From an uncultured Bacteroidota bacterium (GTDB lineage Bacteria; Bacteroidota; Bacteroidia; Flavobacteriales; Flavobacteriaceae), in assembly GCA_902598305.1 (NCBI GenBank), contig CACKBL010000003.1, positions 143,296 through 207,295 of the forward strand: a DNA stretch of 64,000 bases. Reading direction: 5' to 3'. Position 1 is the stretch's first letter. Each line of letters opens with the position of its first letter. Under the pieces are notes generated by a model. That model was not told the origin of the DNA, made no database searches, and saw nothing but the letters and a program-made list of their open reading frames with translations. A program made the position numbers and the translations under genes. Below, piece after piece: positions 9,501 through 18,333 of the stretch.

Positions 9501-12500
9501 AGAGGTGTCTTGGCAATCACCTGCTGTAGTATATTCAATAGTATAGCTTCCAACAGTTGACAAACTAGGATTTATTATTCCAGTAGATAAATTTATACTA
9601 AGACCTGCTGGATTTGAAACAAAAGTCCCTCCAGGTGTTACAATAGTTGGGGTAACAGTAGATATATCGTTTACACAGTATGTTTTTGCTGGATATTTAA
9701 ATTTGGGATCATTTTTAAAATCGTTAATTGTCAAGGTAAACGATGCTGTTCCAGGGCAAATTCCAGAAGAGGTATACTCAATAGTATAGGTGGCAACAGC
9801 AGAAAGATTTGTATCTATTTCACCGCTACTAGAGTCAATACTGAGCCCGGAAGGACTAGAGGTAAAGGTTCCTCCAATAATGGAAAGGGTGGGTGTAACA
9901 AGTCCTATGGTCCCTTGACAATAAATATTTTTTGGGTAACTCAATGTAGGGTTATCACTAGGTTTAATACTTAGTGTAAAGGTAGATGTTGCAGAACACG
10001 CACCAGAGGTAGTGTACTCAATTGTATAGGTTCCAACACTTGAGCTTGTCGGAGATACATTTCCTGTAGATGAATTTATATCCAATCCTGTAGGACTAGA
10101 GGTAAAGGTTCCTCCAATATGATTTGCAGTAGGTGATACAATACCAGAGGTGGATTCACAATAAAAGCTTTCAGGATAAGAAAATGATGCATCATCCACC
10201 TCAATAATTATTATAGAGGCTGATGAAGTTGTTGAACACACACCAGGAGTTGTATACTCAATTGTATAAGTTCCAACTGATGAACCTAATGGCGTTATTT
10301 TACCGGTTGCTAAATTAATATTCAATCCTGTTGGACTTGATGTAAAAGTACCTCCGGGTGTTCCTAATGCTGATGGAAAAAACCCAATAGATTCACTTTC
10401 ACAATGGGTTATTTTAGAGAAGCTAACTGAGGAATCTTCTGCTTGCAAAATCTCTATACTTGTAGAAGAGGTTGAAGAACAGTCCCCAGCTGTAGAATAT
10501 TCCACTACATAATTTCCTGGAGTTGAACTCGAGGGAAGAATTTCTCCATTTGAAGAATTAATTGAAAGGCCACTTGGACTAGAGGTAAAACTACCACCAG
10601 GTGTATTTATGGTTGGACTTACTGAACCAATAATTAATTCACAAAACGAACTATCGGAGTAACTAAAAGACGAATCGGTTGTGAAATCAGTTATTGAGAG
10701 GGTGAAAGATGAAGTTGTTGAACAGTCTCCACTTAATGTGTATTCAATTGTATAGGTCCCTACTGAAGAGGTAGAAGGGGTAACCACACCCGTTGAAGCG
10801 GCAATGCTTAATCCGATAGGTGAAACGGTAAAAGTACCTCCTGAGGCTCCAGTTATTGTTGGAGAGACAACCGAAAGAAGGCCTTTGCAGTAACTATTTG
10901 AATCGTAATTAAAACTTGAATCCGATTCTTCCACTACAATTGAGCATGTTGCAGTATGAACGGTATTTCCTAAAGTTTCAGACCAAGTTACCGTAACAAG
11001 ATATGTTCCTGGATTGGAATTATCTACATCAATTATTCCATCGTTTGCTCCAATTGAAAGACCCGAAGGAGATGAAGTGTATGAGTCAGCAAGATAACGT
11101 GGAGCGAAAGAATCGAAATCGTATTGGACCTGGCTTGGAGAAATGGGATCATTATAGATTTTAATTGGACCAAATTGACCTATAAATGCTCTGTCATCGT
11201 CTGCATTATTTACACCTACTTGTTTTCTTCCAAAATGAATATCACCTCTATCGTCTAATGTCCTGTTGTCGGTTCCAGTTTCTGTATGCTTTAATTCTCC
11301 GTTTACATAAAATTTTAAAATCGCCAGTCCATCAGGGCCGTTTGTTTGTCTTGTTATAACAAAATTATACCACTGATTGTTGTTAGGAAGAAAATCACCC
11401 ATTTGATAACGGCTATTGTGAATTCTTATCTTTGGAACACTACTTTCATAATAAAATTCTACTTGCCCATTATTCATATCACCATTAGCCCAACTAAATA
11501 TTTGAGTATCATTGGTCCAATCAGTCTCATTTACCCATACAGACACTGAAAAAACAGTTCTTGGAAAAAATTTTCTTAAGTTACCACCACCAGAGTTGTT
11601 TATTGAATTTCCTTCATCATTAGTGTTGATTTTCCATGAGTATCCAGGGATATGCTCCACATCACCAGGATTGGCTAAAAGTCGAAAATCGGGGTGATCG
11701 TTTGAATTGTTTGTAGGATTTCCACTCCAATGACTATAGGCACTGTTTGTAGTCATATTTGTAATTGGAGATCCATTTGAAGCGTTGCCTACATCAGCAT
11801 AGCTATTTATATTTCCAGGGTCCAAATAAATTCTTGGAACTACACTATGAGTTGTTGCTGGAATAAGTGTTGGTCTCAAAGTTCCCCCATCAGAAAGACA
11901 AACAGTGGTGGGTGAGTAGGTCAACGTATGATCAATATCATTTACAGATCTTATGGTTATAGACATAGTAGAGCTGTCACAGCCTATGGTATGAGTAACA
12001 TTATAAGTTCCAGCTAACGACGTAGATGGTGATATAGTTCCTGTTAACGAATTAAAATCTAAATAATAATCCCCCGAGGCATAATTCCACTGGAGGGGAT
12101 CTTGTATTGTTATGTAGGTTGGAGTAAAGGTAAAAGATCCTCCAGATTGATTTATTGTAGGATTAACCGAGCTAACGGATTGACTTAATATTGAAGACCC
12201 AGAATAACCAATTGAGGTGTCATAAACTCCAGTGTTATTAACTATTGAAATTTTAAAAGGATCTCTAGTATTATCTGAATCAAGTTCATATATCCTTATC
12301 CTTCCCCTATCGGTTCCCCCAGTTGTATTATTATTTGGAGCTCCTATAGCAATAATATTTCCTTCAGCATTAATATCTACTGACCATCCAAAACGACCTT
12401 TGTTATCATTACCTACAATATCGGACCCTATTTTTGTCCATGTTGGTTCTTGCACACCACCAACATTTTTACTTATTTGTCTCCAAACATTGACCCTGCC

Positions 12501-15500
12501 TATTTTGTTTACATTATAAGTGTCGGGGGAGCCGATAACAGCTGTGTTTCCAGAAGCATTTAGAGCTACAGACCAACCGGCTTTTCGTCCATTAACAGTC
12601 TCACACAGTACACAATCGTAAGCCCAATACTTCCATTTGTCGTCGCTCTCATTATATAAATACGCGTTAGTTCTACCCTTATTTGAAGAATAATGGGGTT
12701 GACCTACAAGTATCATATTTCCTTCAGCATTTATGGAAACGTCATGACCAAATAAAACAGGATTATTTCCATTTTTCGTATTTCCTTTTTGGGTCCAGTT
12801 TGGAGCGTTATATTCATAAACTATAATCATACCTTTGTTATCGTGCTCATTAGCTCCAATTACAATTGTATTTCCTGAAGAATCTAAATCAACACTTGTT
12901 CCCCAGTTTGGTGTCGAATCTCCAAGGTCTGGAGGATTAATTTTACCTGTACCACCTTTAGGAATCCAGTTTGTTCCGTTGTATTCATAAACATGCACCA
13001 TTCCTTTATTTGCTCCAGCTGTATCATTATCAAGGTCCCCAATTGCAAGTACGTTTCCAGCAGAATTTAAGGCGATCGAACGACCAAAATTTTTAGAATT
13101 AACTGTAGTTCCAAAAATTTCATTCCCTAATTGACTCCATACACCATTTCTTCTTTTAAAAACAACCACTCGACCACAATTAGCGCAAGAAGGTAAATCG
13201 TGCTGTAGGTGAGACATTGCTATGATATCACCACTGTCGTTTACTGCTATATGAGAGGAACTAGTTTGATGCCAGTCATTTCCTCCTTGTGCTCCTTTAC
13301 CTCCAATATAGTGACCAATGGCCTCCCAAGAGCCGTTATTATTATAAAAAGCTCTCATTTGTCCTGCTTTAGATCCATTATTATTGTTACCAGGAGCCAG
13401 GGTTGTTAAAACATTTCCAGCAGCATTTAATCTAACAGATATTCCCAACCTATTTTTATTTTGAATATTTCCACTTGTTCCTATTTGTGCATCTATCTCA
13501 CCTATTTGATTCCAGGAACCTATGGATGGATTTCTGGAATAATAAATATCATAATCACCAACAGTGGAAGAAGCGGTATTGATTACACCAGTGTCATTAT
13601 CCATATCCAATCCTGGCGGATCAGAATAATAAATTCCACCTGCTGGGCCAGTTAGAGTAGGCGTTACATTACCATCTGTGATGCAATATGCATTTTGAGG
13701 GAAATAAAAATCTAATGTATTGGTAGCTTGTATGCTTATTGTTCTTGAAGAGGAACTAGAACATGAACCTGGGATTGAGTAATTGATAGTATAGGTTCCC
13801 TGGGTTGAAGCGGAAAGATTTATTTCACCAGTTGAAACATTTAAAACAATTCCAGCAGAGGAATTAAAATTCCCTCCAGCCGATCCAATGATGGTAGGAG
13901 TAGGATTTTTTTCAGCTTTGCTATAGATACTCTTTCCGTATACAAAGTTTGTCAACTTAATGTTATTTGAAGTAGCTACAGTCCCAACAGCCCCGTTTTT
14001 CTCATACCAAGCAATAGTGTCATCAAGATAACTAGCAGATACAATATCCATATCCCCATCCCCGTCCATGTCAGCCGCATAGACAGAAATTGCACCATCT
14101 GCACTTGTTGCTATATCAGAAGCCGTCCATGTAGGATCTGCAGCCCCGTTATTCTCATACCAAGCAATAGTGTCATCAAATTTTGAAGCTGAAACAATAT
14201 CCATATCCCCATCTCCGTCCATATCTGCTACATATACATCCCTTGCTCCATCTGCACTTGTTGCTATATAGGCAGCGGTCCAAGTAGGATCTGCAGCGCC
14301 GTTATTCTCATACCATGCAATGGTGTCATCCACTGTAGAGGCAGATACTATATCCATATCCCCATCTCCGTCCATATCTGCTGCATATACAGAGCATGCA
14401 CCATCAGCACTTGTTGCTATATCAGCAGCTGTCCAAGTAGGATCTGCAGCTCCATTATTCTCATACCAAGCTATAGTATCATCATCATAAGAGGCCGATA
14501 TAATATCCATATCCCCATCTCCGTCCATGTCTGCCGCAAAGACAGAATATGCATTATTTGCACTTGTTGCTATATCAGCAGCCGTCCAAGTAGGATCGGC
14601 AGCCCCGTTATTCTCATACCAAGCAATGGTGTCGTCATTAGCAGAAGCCGATACGATATCCATATCCCCATCTCCGTCCATATCAGCCGCATAGACATCC
14701 CATGCACCAGCTGCACTTGTTGCTATATCAGCAGCAGTCCATGTAGGATCTGCAGCTCCGTTATTCTCATACCAAGCTATAGTATTATCCTCCTTAGAAG
14801 CCGATACAATATCCATATCCCCATCTCCGTCCATATCTGCTGCAAATACAGAGTATGCACCATCAGCACTTGTTGCTATATCAGCAGCGGTCCACGTGTT
14901 ATTAAGGGTTCCATTGTAGGTGTTACCGTAGGAAGAATTATTTATTAAAATTGTTGAGGTGACCGTCTCCATATCATAATAAGCTATTAAAGATGCGTCT
15001 AGGGTTGGAGCGTTGTGCATATCATTTTGAATTTGAGCAAAAGTTCTTTTTGAATTCCAAATTCTTAATTCATCAATTTCTCCTTTAAAAAACTGGGTGC
15101 CACTATTGTTTTTTCCTAAGTAAAAAACCCCGTCGTTATTAGAAGCAACACCATCTGCAATAAGGCTACTAGTAACGCCGTCTGCTTTGAGTTTATTTTG
15201 TTGAATCCCATTAAAATACCAATAAAATGTTCCTTCATCAACGCCATCATTTTCATCTGTATCGTGAACTAGGGCAATATGTGTCCATTTAGATATTTGT
15301 GTTCCCTGTAACATCCTTTTCTCTGCTCCAGTTAGATTTGTTTCGAAAAAAATTTCCCTAGGTGCTGCACCTCCTTGACCTCCAATACCTATTATAGATC
15401 TACCTGTCTCACCTGGTAAATTTCCATCAGCTTGAGATAGAATTATATCCTTCGAACCGGTTCCGTGTACTTCTTTTTTATACCAAAAACTAATTGTAAA

Positions 15501-15674
15501 ATCTTGATTTGGATCAAATATAAATGGTAGCTCTACGAAATCGTCAACCCCATCAAAAGACAGAGAACGATTGCTTTCATCTACCGACGGTGGGCACCAT
15601 TGAGAGAACAATAGACCTGCACAAAAAAAGGTCAAAAGAAAGACAAATTTTCTTAAGTGATTAAAAACAAACAT
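6519..15674 (-). CDS. Giant secreted adhesin (3051 aa), type IX secretion, type B sorting domain
   Basis: Signal peptide (about 1-25), then: LamG-like domain about 30-255; six VCBS/FG-GAP units of 51 residues about 260-562; two Ig-like units to about 705; a seven-bladed propeller about 707-1136 (each blade has a GxSVxLNxxGN-type strand); two Ig-like units, the second split by a LamG-like domain about 1282-1522; seven further Ig-like units to about 2139, the last interrupted by a third LamG-like domain about 2144-2362; one more Ig-like unit; Cys-paired calcium repeats of TSP3 type about 2472-2815; and a type B C-terminal domain from about 2950 (IPNAFSPDGDGINDKW, VIFNRWGIKVF, LPVGTYFYVLDLNG). 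This C-terminal domain routes the protein through the type IX system. Likely a surface adhesin for glycans or particles. It overlaps its PorP/SprF partner by eight bases. Confidence 0.93.
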   Translation of the reverse strand: MFVFNHLRKFVFLLTFFCAGLLFSQWCPPSVDESNRSLSFDGVDDFVELPFIFDPNQDFTISFWYKKEVHGTGSKDIILSQADGNLPGETGRSIIGIGGQGGAAPREIFFETNLTGAEKRMLQGTQISKWTHIALVHDTDENDGVDEGTFYWYFNGIQQNKLKADGVTSSLIADGVASNNDGVFYLGKNNSGTQFFKGEIDELRIWNSKRTFAQIQNDMHNAPTLDASLIAYYDMETVTSTILINNSSYGNTYNGTLNNTWTAADIATSADGAYSVFAADMDGDGDMDIVSASKEDNTIAWYENNGAADPTWTAADIATSAAGAWDVYAADMDGDGDMDIVSASANDDTIAWYENNGAADPTWTAADIATSANNAYSVFAADMDGDGDMDIISASYDDDTIAWYENNGAADPTWTAADIATSADGACSVYAADMDGDGDMDIVSASTVDDTIAWYENNGAADPTWTAAYIATSADGARDVYVADMDGDGDMDIVSASKFDDTIAWYENNGAADPTWTASDIATSADGAISVYAADMDGDGDMDIVSASYLDDTIAWYEKNGAVGTVATSNNIKLTNFVYGKSIYSKAEKNPTPTIIGSAGGNFNSSAGIVLNVSTGEINLSASTQGTYTINYSIPGSCSSSSSRTISIQATNTLDFYFPQNAYCITDGNVTPTLTGPAGGIYYSDPPGLDMDNDTGVINTASSTVGDYDIYYSRNPSIGSWNQIGEIDAQIGTSGNIQNKNRLGISVRLNAAGNVLTTLAPGNNNNGSKAGQMRAFYNNNGSWEAIGHYIGGKGAQGGNDWHQTSSSHIAVNDSGDIIAMSHLQHDLPSCANCGRVVVFKRRNGVWSQLGNEIFGTTVNSKNFGRSIALNSAGNVLAIGDLDNDTAGANKGMVHVYEYNGTNWIPKGGTGKINPPDLGDSTPNWGTSVDLDSSGNTIVIGANEHDNKGMIIVYEYNAPNWTQKGNTKNGNNPVLFGHDVSINAEGNMILVGQPHYSSNKGRTNAYLYNESDDKWKYWAYDCVLCETVNGRKAGWSVALNASGNTAVIGSPDTYNVNKIGRVNVWRQISKNVGGVQEPTWTKIGSDIVGNDNKGRFGWSVDINAEGNIIAIGAPNNNTTGGTDRGRIRIYELDSDNTRDPFKISIVNNTGVYDTSIGYSGSSILSQSVSSVNPTINQSGGSFTFTPTYITIQDPLQWNYASGDYYLDFNSLTGTISPSTSLAGTYNVTHTIGCDSSTMSITIRSVNDIDHTLTYSPTTVCLSDGGTLRPTLIPATTHSVVPRIYLDPGNINSYADVGNASNGSPITNMTTNSAYSHWSGNPTNNSNDHPDFRLLANPGDVEHIPGYSWKINTNDEGNSINNSGGGNLRKFFPRTVFSVSVWVNETDWTNDTQIFSWANGDMNNGQVEFYYESSVPKIRIHNSRYQMGDFLPNNNQWYNFVITRQTNGPDGLAILKFYVNGELKHTETGTDNRTLDDRGDIHFGRKQVGVNNADDDRAFIGQFGPIKIYNDPISPSQVQYDFDSFAPRYLADSYTSSPSGLSIGANDGIIDVDNSNPGTYLVTVTWSETLGNTVHTATCSIVVEESDSSFNYDSNSYCKGLLSVVSPTITGASGGTFTVSPIGLSIAASTGVVTPSTSSVGTYTIEYTLSGDCSTTSSFTLSITDFTTDSSFSYSDSSFCELIIGSVSPTINTPGGSFTSSPSGLSINSSNGEILPSSSTPGNYVVEYSTAGDCSSTSSTSIEILQAEDSSVSFSKITHCESESIGFFPSALGTPGGTFTSSPTGLNINLATGKITPLGSSVGTYTIEYTTPGVCSTTSSASIIIIEVDDASFSYPESFYCESTSGIVSPTANHIGGTFTSSPTGLDINSSTGNVSPTSSSVGTYTIEYTTSGACSATSTFTLSIKPSDNPTLSYPKNIYCQGTIGLVTPTLSIIGGTFTSSPSGLSIDSSSGEIDTNLSAVATYTIEYTSSGICPGTASFTLTINDFKNDPKFKYPAKTYCVNDISTVTPTIVTPGGTFVSNPAGLSINLSTGIINPSLSTVGSYTIEYTTAGDCQDTSSSTIEIKAVDSSNFSYSSDLFCIKNTNVFSPTIFTTGGTFTSSPTGLSIDRVTGIINPSLSNIGVYDITYTTPSAMNLSSPPPRVSNIVGHYPFDGNYGDVSGLNHHGTVLPTTSEPVLVADRFGNPNSAYQFNGNTVIYFGDAQAQEFPDNRDSFSISLWVRYDTSRRDFLSIGNYGCSNSTRGVIIRLGDNRQSQFNGCSRQGFLDGNFSDNNWHHMVFVYNRNIGRRVFVDGVVIPFYNLLGTGNIFNIRDHGLSIGGGGYRNQSLGTSLFEGEADDLKLWNDALTDAEVLALFASESAAPATLPAPAVTLGCVSSTTIPVTISSLNTGTFDYGYPQGTEFCPDDTDIRPSITGTVSGTFYSSPAGLDINPTTGRIDFTRSSGGTYQILYEIPSLCGNSTASSTIILKDDCTPSCDLDGDGVCCANEILYGTLCTDPCDYFFPSVIFGNISPEWKKLDCDGDGVLNGDELDDNTDARNACSYKQESITVSISVIGRDCDGDGVLGSDEILADNTNPSNSCSLNVDSITITVTSEEDCDGDGVTNAKEALDKTDPLDGCSFIFSSVSTETSDAWKARDCDGDGVLNGNEIKDGTDVFDRCNYEFESITVKPKEGFDCDGDGLTNFQEIVNSKTDPQDRCDFKIEFRDFPVTKEWEDLDCDGDTYKNSIDVFPDNKLEWFDSDGDKVGNNMDLDDDNDGILDILEGDEDIDGDGLPNSVDPDSDDDGCYDAIEAGFSDDDNDGILGFGDTEVGPKGRVLSSGGYLEIADNDENGTFDFLEVGSAVEIYEQPVKTKLIVRDSKIEISVLATAESTIFYQWQVNKNSMSVSSKSNNWIDLVDDNMYNGTQTNKLTISNPLYSMEGWSYRVMAFSPCYICGGETFSDSSELVVTNLFIPNAFSPDGDGINDKWTIRGGLNENYPNNKLVIFNRWGIKVFESTGYNNDWDGSYNGNLNGGSNTNLPVGTYFYVLDLNGDGSRIKKGYIYLTRMNDE
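7230..8260 (-). repeat. Cys-paired calcium-binding (TSP3-like) repeat region of the adhesin
   Basis: About six units of 45-60 codons, each with DCDGDGVxNxxE, then DxTDPxxxC, then a beta strand of SITV type. Two cysteines per unit recur at fixed places. A Cys-free DxDxDG run (DSDGDKVGNNMDLDDDNDG) follows toward the C-terminus. It probably forms a calcium-stiffened, disulfide-pinned stalk. Confidence 0.75.
9260..10930 (-). repeat. Tandem Ig-like repeats (about 83 codons each) of the adhesin
   Basis: Seven units in a row share FxYxxxxYC, then PTxxxxGGTFTSSPxGLxI, then TGxIxPxxSxxGTYTIEYTT, then CxxTSSFTLSI. Diverged copies of the same unit occur at about 13560-13985, 11860-12260, 10930-11100 and 8290-8590, giving about 12 units in the gene. 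The two conserved Cys positions could form an intra- or inter-unit disulfide. Confidence 0.85.
13987..14893 (-). repeat. Six near-identical 153-base VCBS/FG-GAP repeats
   Basis: The 51-codon unit contains ATSADGAxSVxAADMDGDGD, then MDIVSAS, then DDTIAWYENNGAADPTWTAA. Copies are very similar even at the DNA level: the stretch encoding DMDGDGDMDI recurs almost unchanged six times, and variation is concentrated at two or three codons after VSAS and after ATSA. DMDGDGDMD is a typical calcium-binding loop of this fold. Confidence 0.9.
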
Positions 15675-15690
15675 ATTAGCTAACCGATTG

Positions 15691-15723
15691 CAAATTTAAG
15701 GCATTTTTTAATATATGAATCAA
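15691..15723 (-). promoter_or_regulatory. Bacteroidota-type promoter for the adhesin gene
   Basis: Read on the minus strand: TTG at 15723-15721, a 22-base spacer, then TAAATTTG at 15698-15691, matching TAnnTTTG. The predicted transcript start is only about 10 bases before the ATG at 15674. The -33 box touches the stop codon region of the upstream acetyltransferase gene. Confidence 0.5.
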
Positions 15724-15725
15724 AA

Positions 15726-16127
15726 CTAAAATCGTATCTCCAGTTGTAAGTTTTTTTGAGTAAACCCTAATTTTTTATAAAAAGGTATTGTTTTAGAATC
15801 TGTGTTTAAAATGGTTTTATAACAACCTTCTTTTTTAGAAATAGAAATCAATTGACTAACCAGGGTTGAAGCAACTGATTTGCCTCTATATTTTTTAAAT
15901 ACAACTACATCTTCAATTAGGCCAACTTTGCGATTGATTTTTTCGATGATGTGAAGAGAAGAAGACCCCATTATTTGACCTTTTTCACTTTCAGCTACTA
16001 GACAAAAAATATTCTTATTTGAGAAAAAACTTTGAGAGAAACCATTATTATCTTCCCATCCAAACCCCTCTTTCATTAACAAATACAAACTTTCAGCGTC
16101 TTTTTTATTTACTCCTCTAATTAGCAT
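15726..16127 (-). CDS. GNAT acetyltransferase resembling GNA1 (glucosamine-6-phosphate N-acetyltransferase)
   Basis: 133 residues, one GNAT domain. The acetyl-CoA loop is VVVFKKYRGKSVASTLVSQL at about 77-96. What I remember of eukaryotic GNA1 is matched unusually well along the second half: GLIEDVVV, KYRGK, the GCYKTILN strand, IPFYKKLGF, and a terminal LEIRF. GNA1 makes GlcNAc-6-phosphate from glucosamine-6-phosphate and acetyl-CoA. Its ATG directly abuts the stop of the GH97 gene, so it is probably co-transcribed with a glycosidase. A NagB-LmbE amino-sugar protein is encoded 8 kb away. Caution: GNAT substrates are hard to predict, and this is a memory-based comparison. Confidence 0.7.
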   Translation of the reverse strand: MLIRGVNKKDAESLYLLMKEGFGWEDNNGFSQSFFSNKNIFCLVAESEKGQIMGSSSLHIIEKINRKVGLIEDVVVFKKYRGKSVASTLVSQLISISKKEGCYKTILNTDSKTIPFYKKLGFTQKNLQLEIRF

Positions 16128-18227
16128 TTATTTTTTAAAAATTGCTGAAAAGCCACCACCTCTTGACATTGAAATATTTATTTTGGATTTATTATTTAAT
16201 ATCATTTTTTCAAATTTATAATCCATTGCGTTTCTATCGGTGTTGACTCCATCTTTATAGACTTGAACGTTATAATTTACATTATTATCTAAGAATGAAA
16301 GATCAACTTCAAAGTTCCTAGCTGTCCAATCTGTCATGGCAGCTAAATACCAGTTCTCACCTTTTCTTCTGGCAATTACAATATAGTCGGAAAGTTTTGC
16401 TTTAATAACAACGGTCTCATCCCAAGTAGTTGGAATTTGAGTAATAAAATCTACTGTTTCTTGTTCCTTTTTATAGATTGTAGGAGATTCGCACATCATT
16501 TGCAGTGGTGACTCAAAAACAGTATACATTGCTACTTGATGAGCACGAGAACCTGGAACCATAGGTCTAGTAAAAATTGCACTAATATTATTTGATTTTT
16601 TTAGTGGATTTCCTGATCTGTCAAAACCATAAGGACTTTTATCAGATGGATCCCATTTGTAATCATAAAGATTTACGTTGGTCATCCCACCTGGAGTGTA
16701 ATCTAATGGGCCAGCTGCCATTCTTATAAATGGAATCGTAAGGTTATGCTCTGGGTCGACTGCTTGTGGATCGTTGGAATAAGGAAAATTTCTAATATTC
16801 CACTTATTCTGTTCGTTTCCCATAACACCTTCATAAGTAAGTAGATTAGGCCAAACTCTTTCAATCCCAGCTGGTTTAAAGGCACCGTGATAGTCTACTA
16901 AAAATTTATATTTGGCTGCAATTTCCGCTATCTCCTCATAGGACTGAACCATGTATTGGTCGTTTCGTTGCATAAAATCTACTTTAACCCCAACGGCTCC
17001 CCAGCTAGAATATAGTTTTATAAGCCCTTCTGTATCCTCATTTAGAGGTTTCCAAAGCACCCATAATAGTACACCAACATTTTTTGATTTAGCATAACTT
17101 ATAAGTTCTTTTATTTGGATATTTGGATTGGCTTCATAAATTTCCGTTGTCGACTTTGTCCACCCCTCATCTAAAAGTATGTATTCAATACCATTTTCTG
17201 AAGCAAAATCTATATAGTATTTATATGTTTCTTGATTTATACCTGCTTTAAAATCTACTCCATAAATATTGTTTGAATTCCACCAGTCCCAGGCAACTTT
17301 CCCTGGTTTTATCCATGAGGTATCTTCAATTTTTGATTTTTCTGAAAGTATGGTTACTAAATTACTTTCAACAAATGTTCTATCATCATCAGATACAATA
17401 AATACTCTCCACGGAAGATTTCTGCTACCACTTAATTTTGCTATGAAATTTGCTTCTTCAACGATATCCTGAGTTCGGTCAGACCCTTCACCATTTTCCG
17501 TGTCATAGCTTCCAGCCGGAACGGCCTTTAACACATAATTTGGAAATTTTGATATTAGATTACTGTTTTGTTTTTTTTCTAAAAACATACCGGGGTAGTT
17601 GTGTAAAGATGATTCTGTAAACACAACTTTTCCGTTATCCGTTTCAATTAAAACTGGTAGACTGCAAAAATCTGCGTCATTTAATTTCGAAATTTTTATG
17701 TGGTTGTAAAGTCTTTCATTATGTGAATACATTGACTCCTCCCACGGGAAATATGAGGAGGCATCAGCTGGAAAATTAAGAGTCATTTTCTCATAAATCA
17801 CATTTTTTGGTTTATTCCTTTTGTCATATATTCTATAGGCAACACCATCATTGTATGCTCTAAAAATTACATCGAAGTTGCTAGTCAATGAAATTGTTAT
17901 CTGGTTATATGTAGTTTCTATTTTTCTGTCTTTATTTGGAATGGGAACATTTACGATTTGATTAAAAGTTTCTCGCTTGATATTTCTGACCTTTGATTTG
18001 GGTCCAATTGATCTCCCGTCACTCATTTCGATTCCAATAGCTACATTTTCAATAATTACATTATTTTTTAAACTTACTTGAAATTTTAATTGATTTAAGG
18101 TTTGAATTTTGATTTCAATCAGCTTATTAGGAGATGATAATTTTAAATTTTGGCTTTGTATACTTTTTGAGATCGAAAAGAAAAATATTAAAACAAATAA
18201 TTTTAGACAAAGTTGTTTTTTATTCAT
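16128..18227 (-). CDS. Glycoside hydrolase family 97, retaining (alpha-galactosidase-like)
   Basis: 699 residues from the ATG at 18227. An open frame extends to 18323, but only the downstream Met gives a signal peptide (MNKKQLCLKLFVLIFFFSIS). The order is N-terminal beta-sandwich, (beta/alpha)8 barrel from about 295 (WIKPGKVAWDWWNS, IEYILLDEGWTKS), and a C-terminal sandwich. In GVKVDFMQRNDQ the Asp is residue 417, and the Glu in VMGNEQ is 472. Their 55-residue spacing equals that of the nucleophile and acid/base I recall for the B. thetaiotaomicron retaining alpha-galactosidase (D415/E470). SusB-type inverting alpha-glucosidases lack that Asp. Probably periplasmic, releasing terminal alpha-linked galactose. 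It shares an operon with the GNA1-like gene and faces the cytochrome/DUF1553 operon. Confidence 0.88.
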   Translation of the reverse strand: MNKKQLCLKLFVLIFFFSISKSIQSQNLKLSSPNKLIEIKIQTLNQLKFQVSLKNNVIIENVAIGIEMSDGRSIGPKSKVRNIKRETFNQIVNVPIPNKDRKIETTYNQITISLTSNFDVIFRAYNDGVAYRIYDKRNKPKNVIYEKMTLNFPADASSYFPWEESMYSHNERLYNHIKISKLNDADFCSLPVLIETDNGKVVFTESSLHNYPGMFLEKKQNSNLISKFPNYVLKAVPAGSYDTENGEGSDRTQDIVEEANFIAKLSGSRNLPWRVFIVSDDDRTFVESNLVTILSEKSKIEDTSWIKPGKVAWDWWNSNNIYGVDFKAGINQETYKYYIDFASENGIEYILLDEGWTKSTTEIYEANPNIQIKELISYAKSKNVGVLLWVLWKPLNEDTEGLIKLYSSWGAVGVKVDFMQRNDQYMVQSYEEIAEIAAKYKFLVDYHGAFKPAGIERVWPNLLTYEGVMGNEQNKWNIRNFPYSNDPQAVDPEHNLTIPFIRMAAGPLDYTPGGMTNVNLYDYKWDPSDKSPYGFDRSGNPLKKSNNISAIFTRPMVPGSRAHQVAMYTVFESPLQMMCESPTIYKKEQETVDFITQIPTTWDETVVIKAKLSDYIVIARRKGENWYLAAMTDWTARNFEVDLSFLDNNVNYNVQVYKDGVNTDRNAMDYKFEKMILNNKSKINISMSRGGGFSAIFKK

Positions 18228-18333
18228 TGGTTTTTTTTTAAAATAAATGTGGTTTATACAAATATTAGCTTTTATAATAGTTAAGAATTTTAAAAGTATG
18301 AAAAAACACCTATTTTTATCCAAAATTTAAGCT

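Noticed and set aside
12232..12519. Open frames of 60-95 codons on the plus strand inside the adhesin gene (for example at 8512, 11346, 12232 and 13209)
   Set aside because: They lie wholly within a continuous 3051-codon gene on the other strand, have no family features, and arise from the biased codons of the repeats.
13987..14893. Regularly spaced repeats that could suggest a CRISPR array
   Set aside because: The period is 153 bases with no unique spacers of constant length, and the repeats encode a continuous VCBS/FG-GAP protein region.
18228..18323. Extended N-terminus of the GH97 protein to 18323
   Set aside because: The extension is not signal-like, while the ATG at 18227 yields a standard signal peptide.
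18298..18330. A ten-codon reading frame starting at ATG 18298 as a separate gene
   Set aside because: Too short to support as a protein; reported as context for the TTG start of the cytochrome gene.
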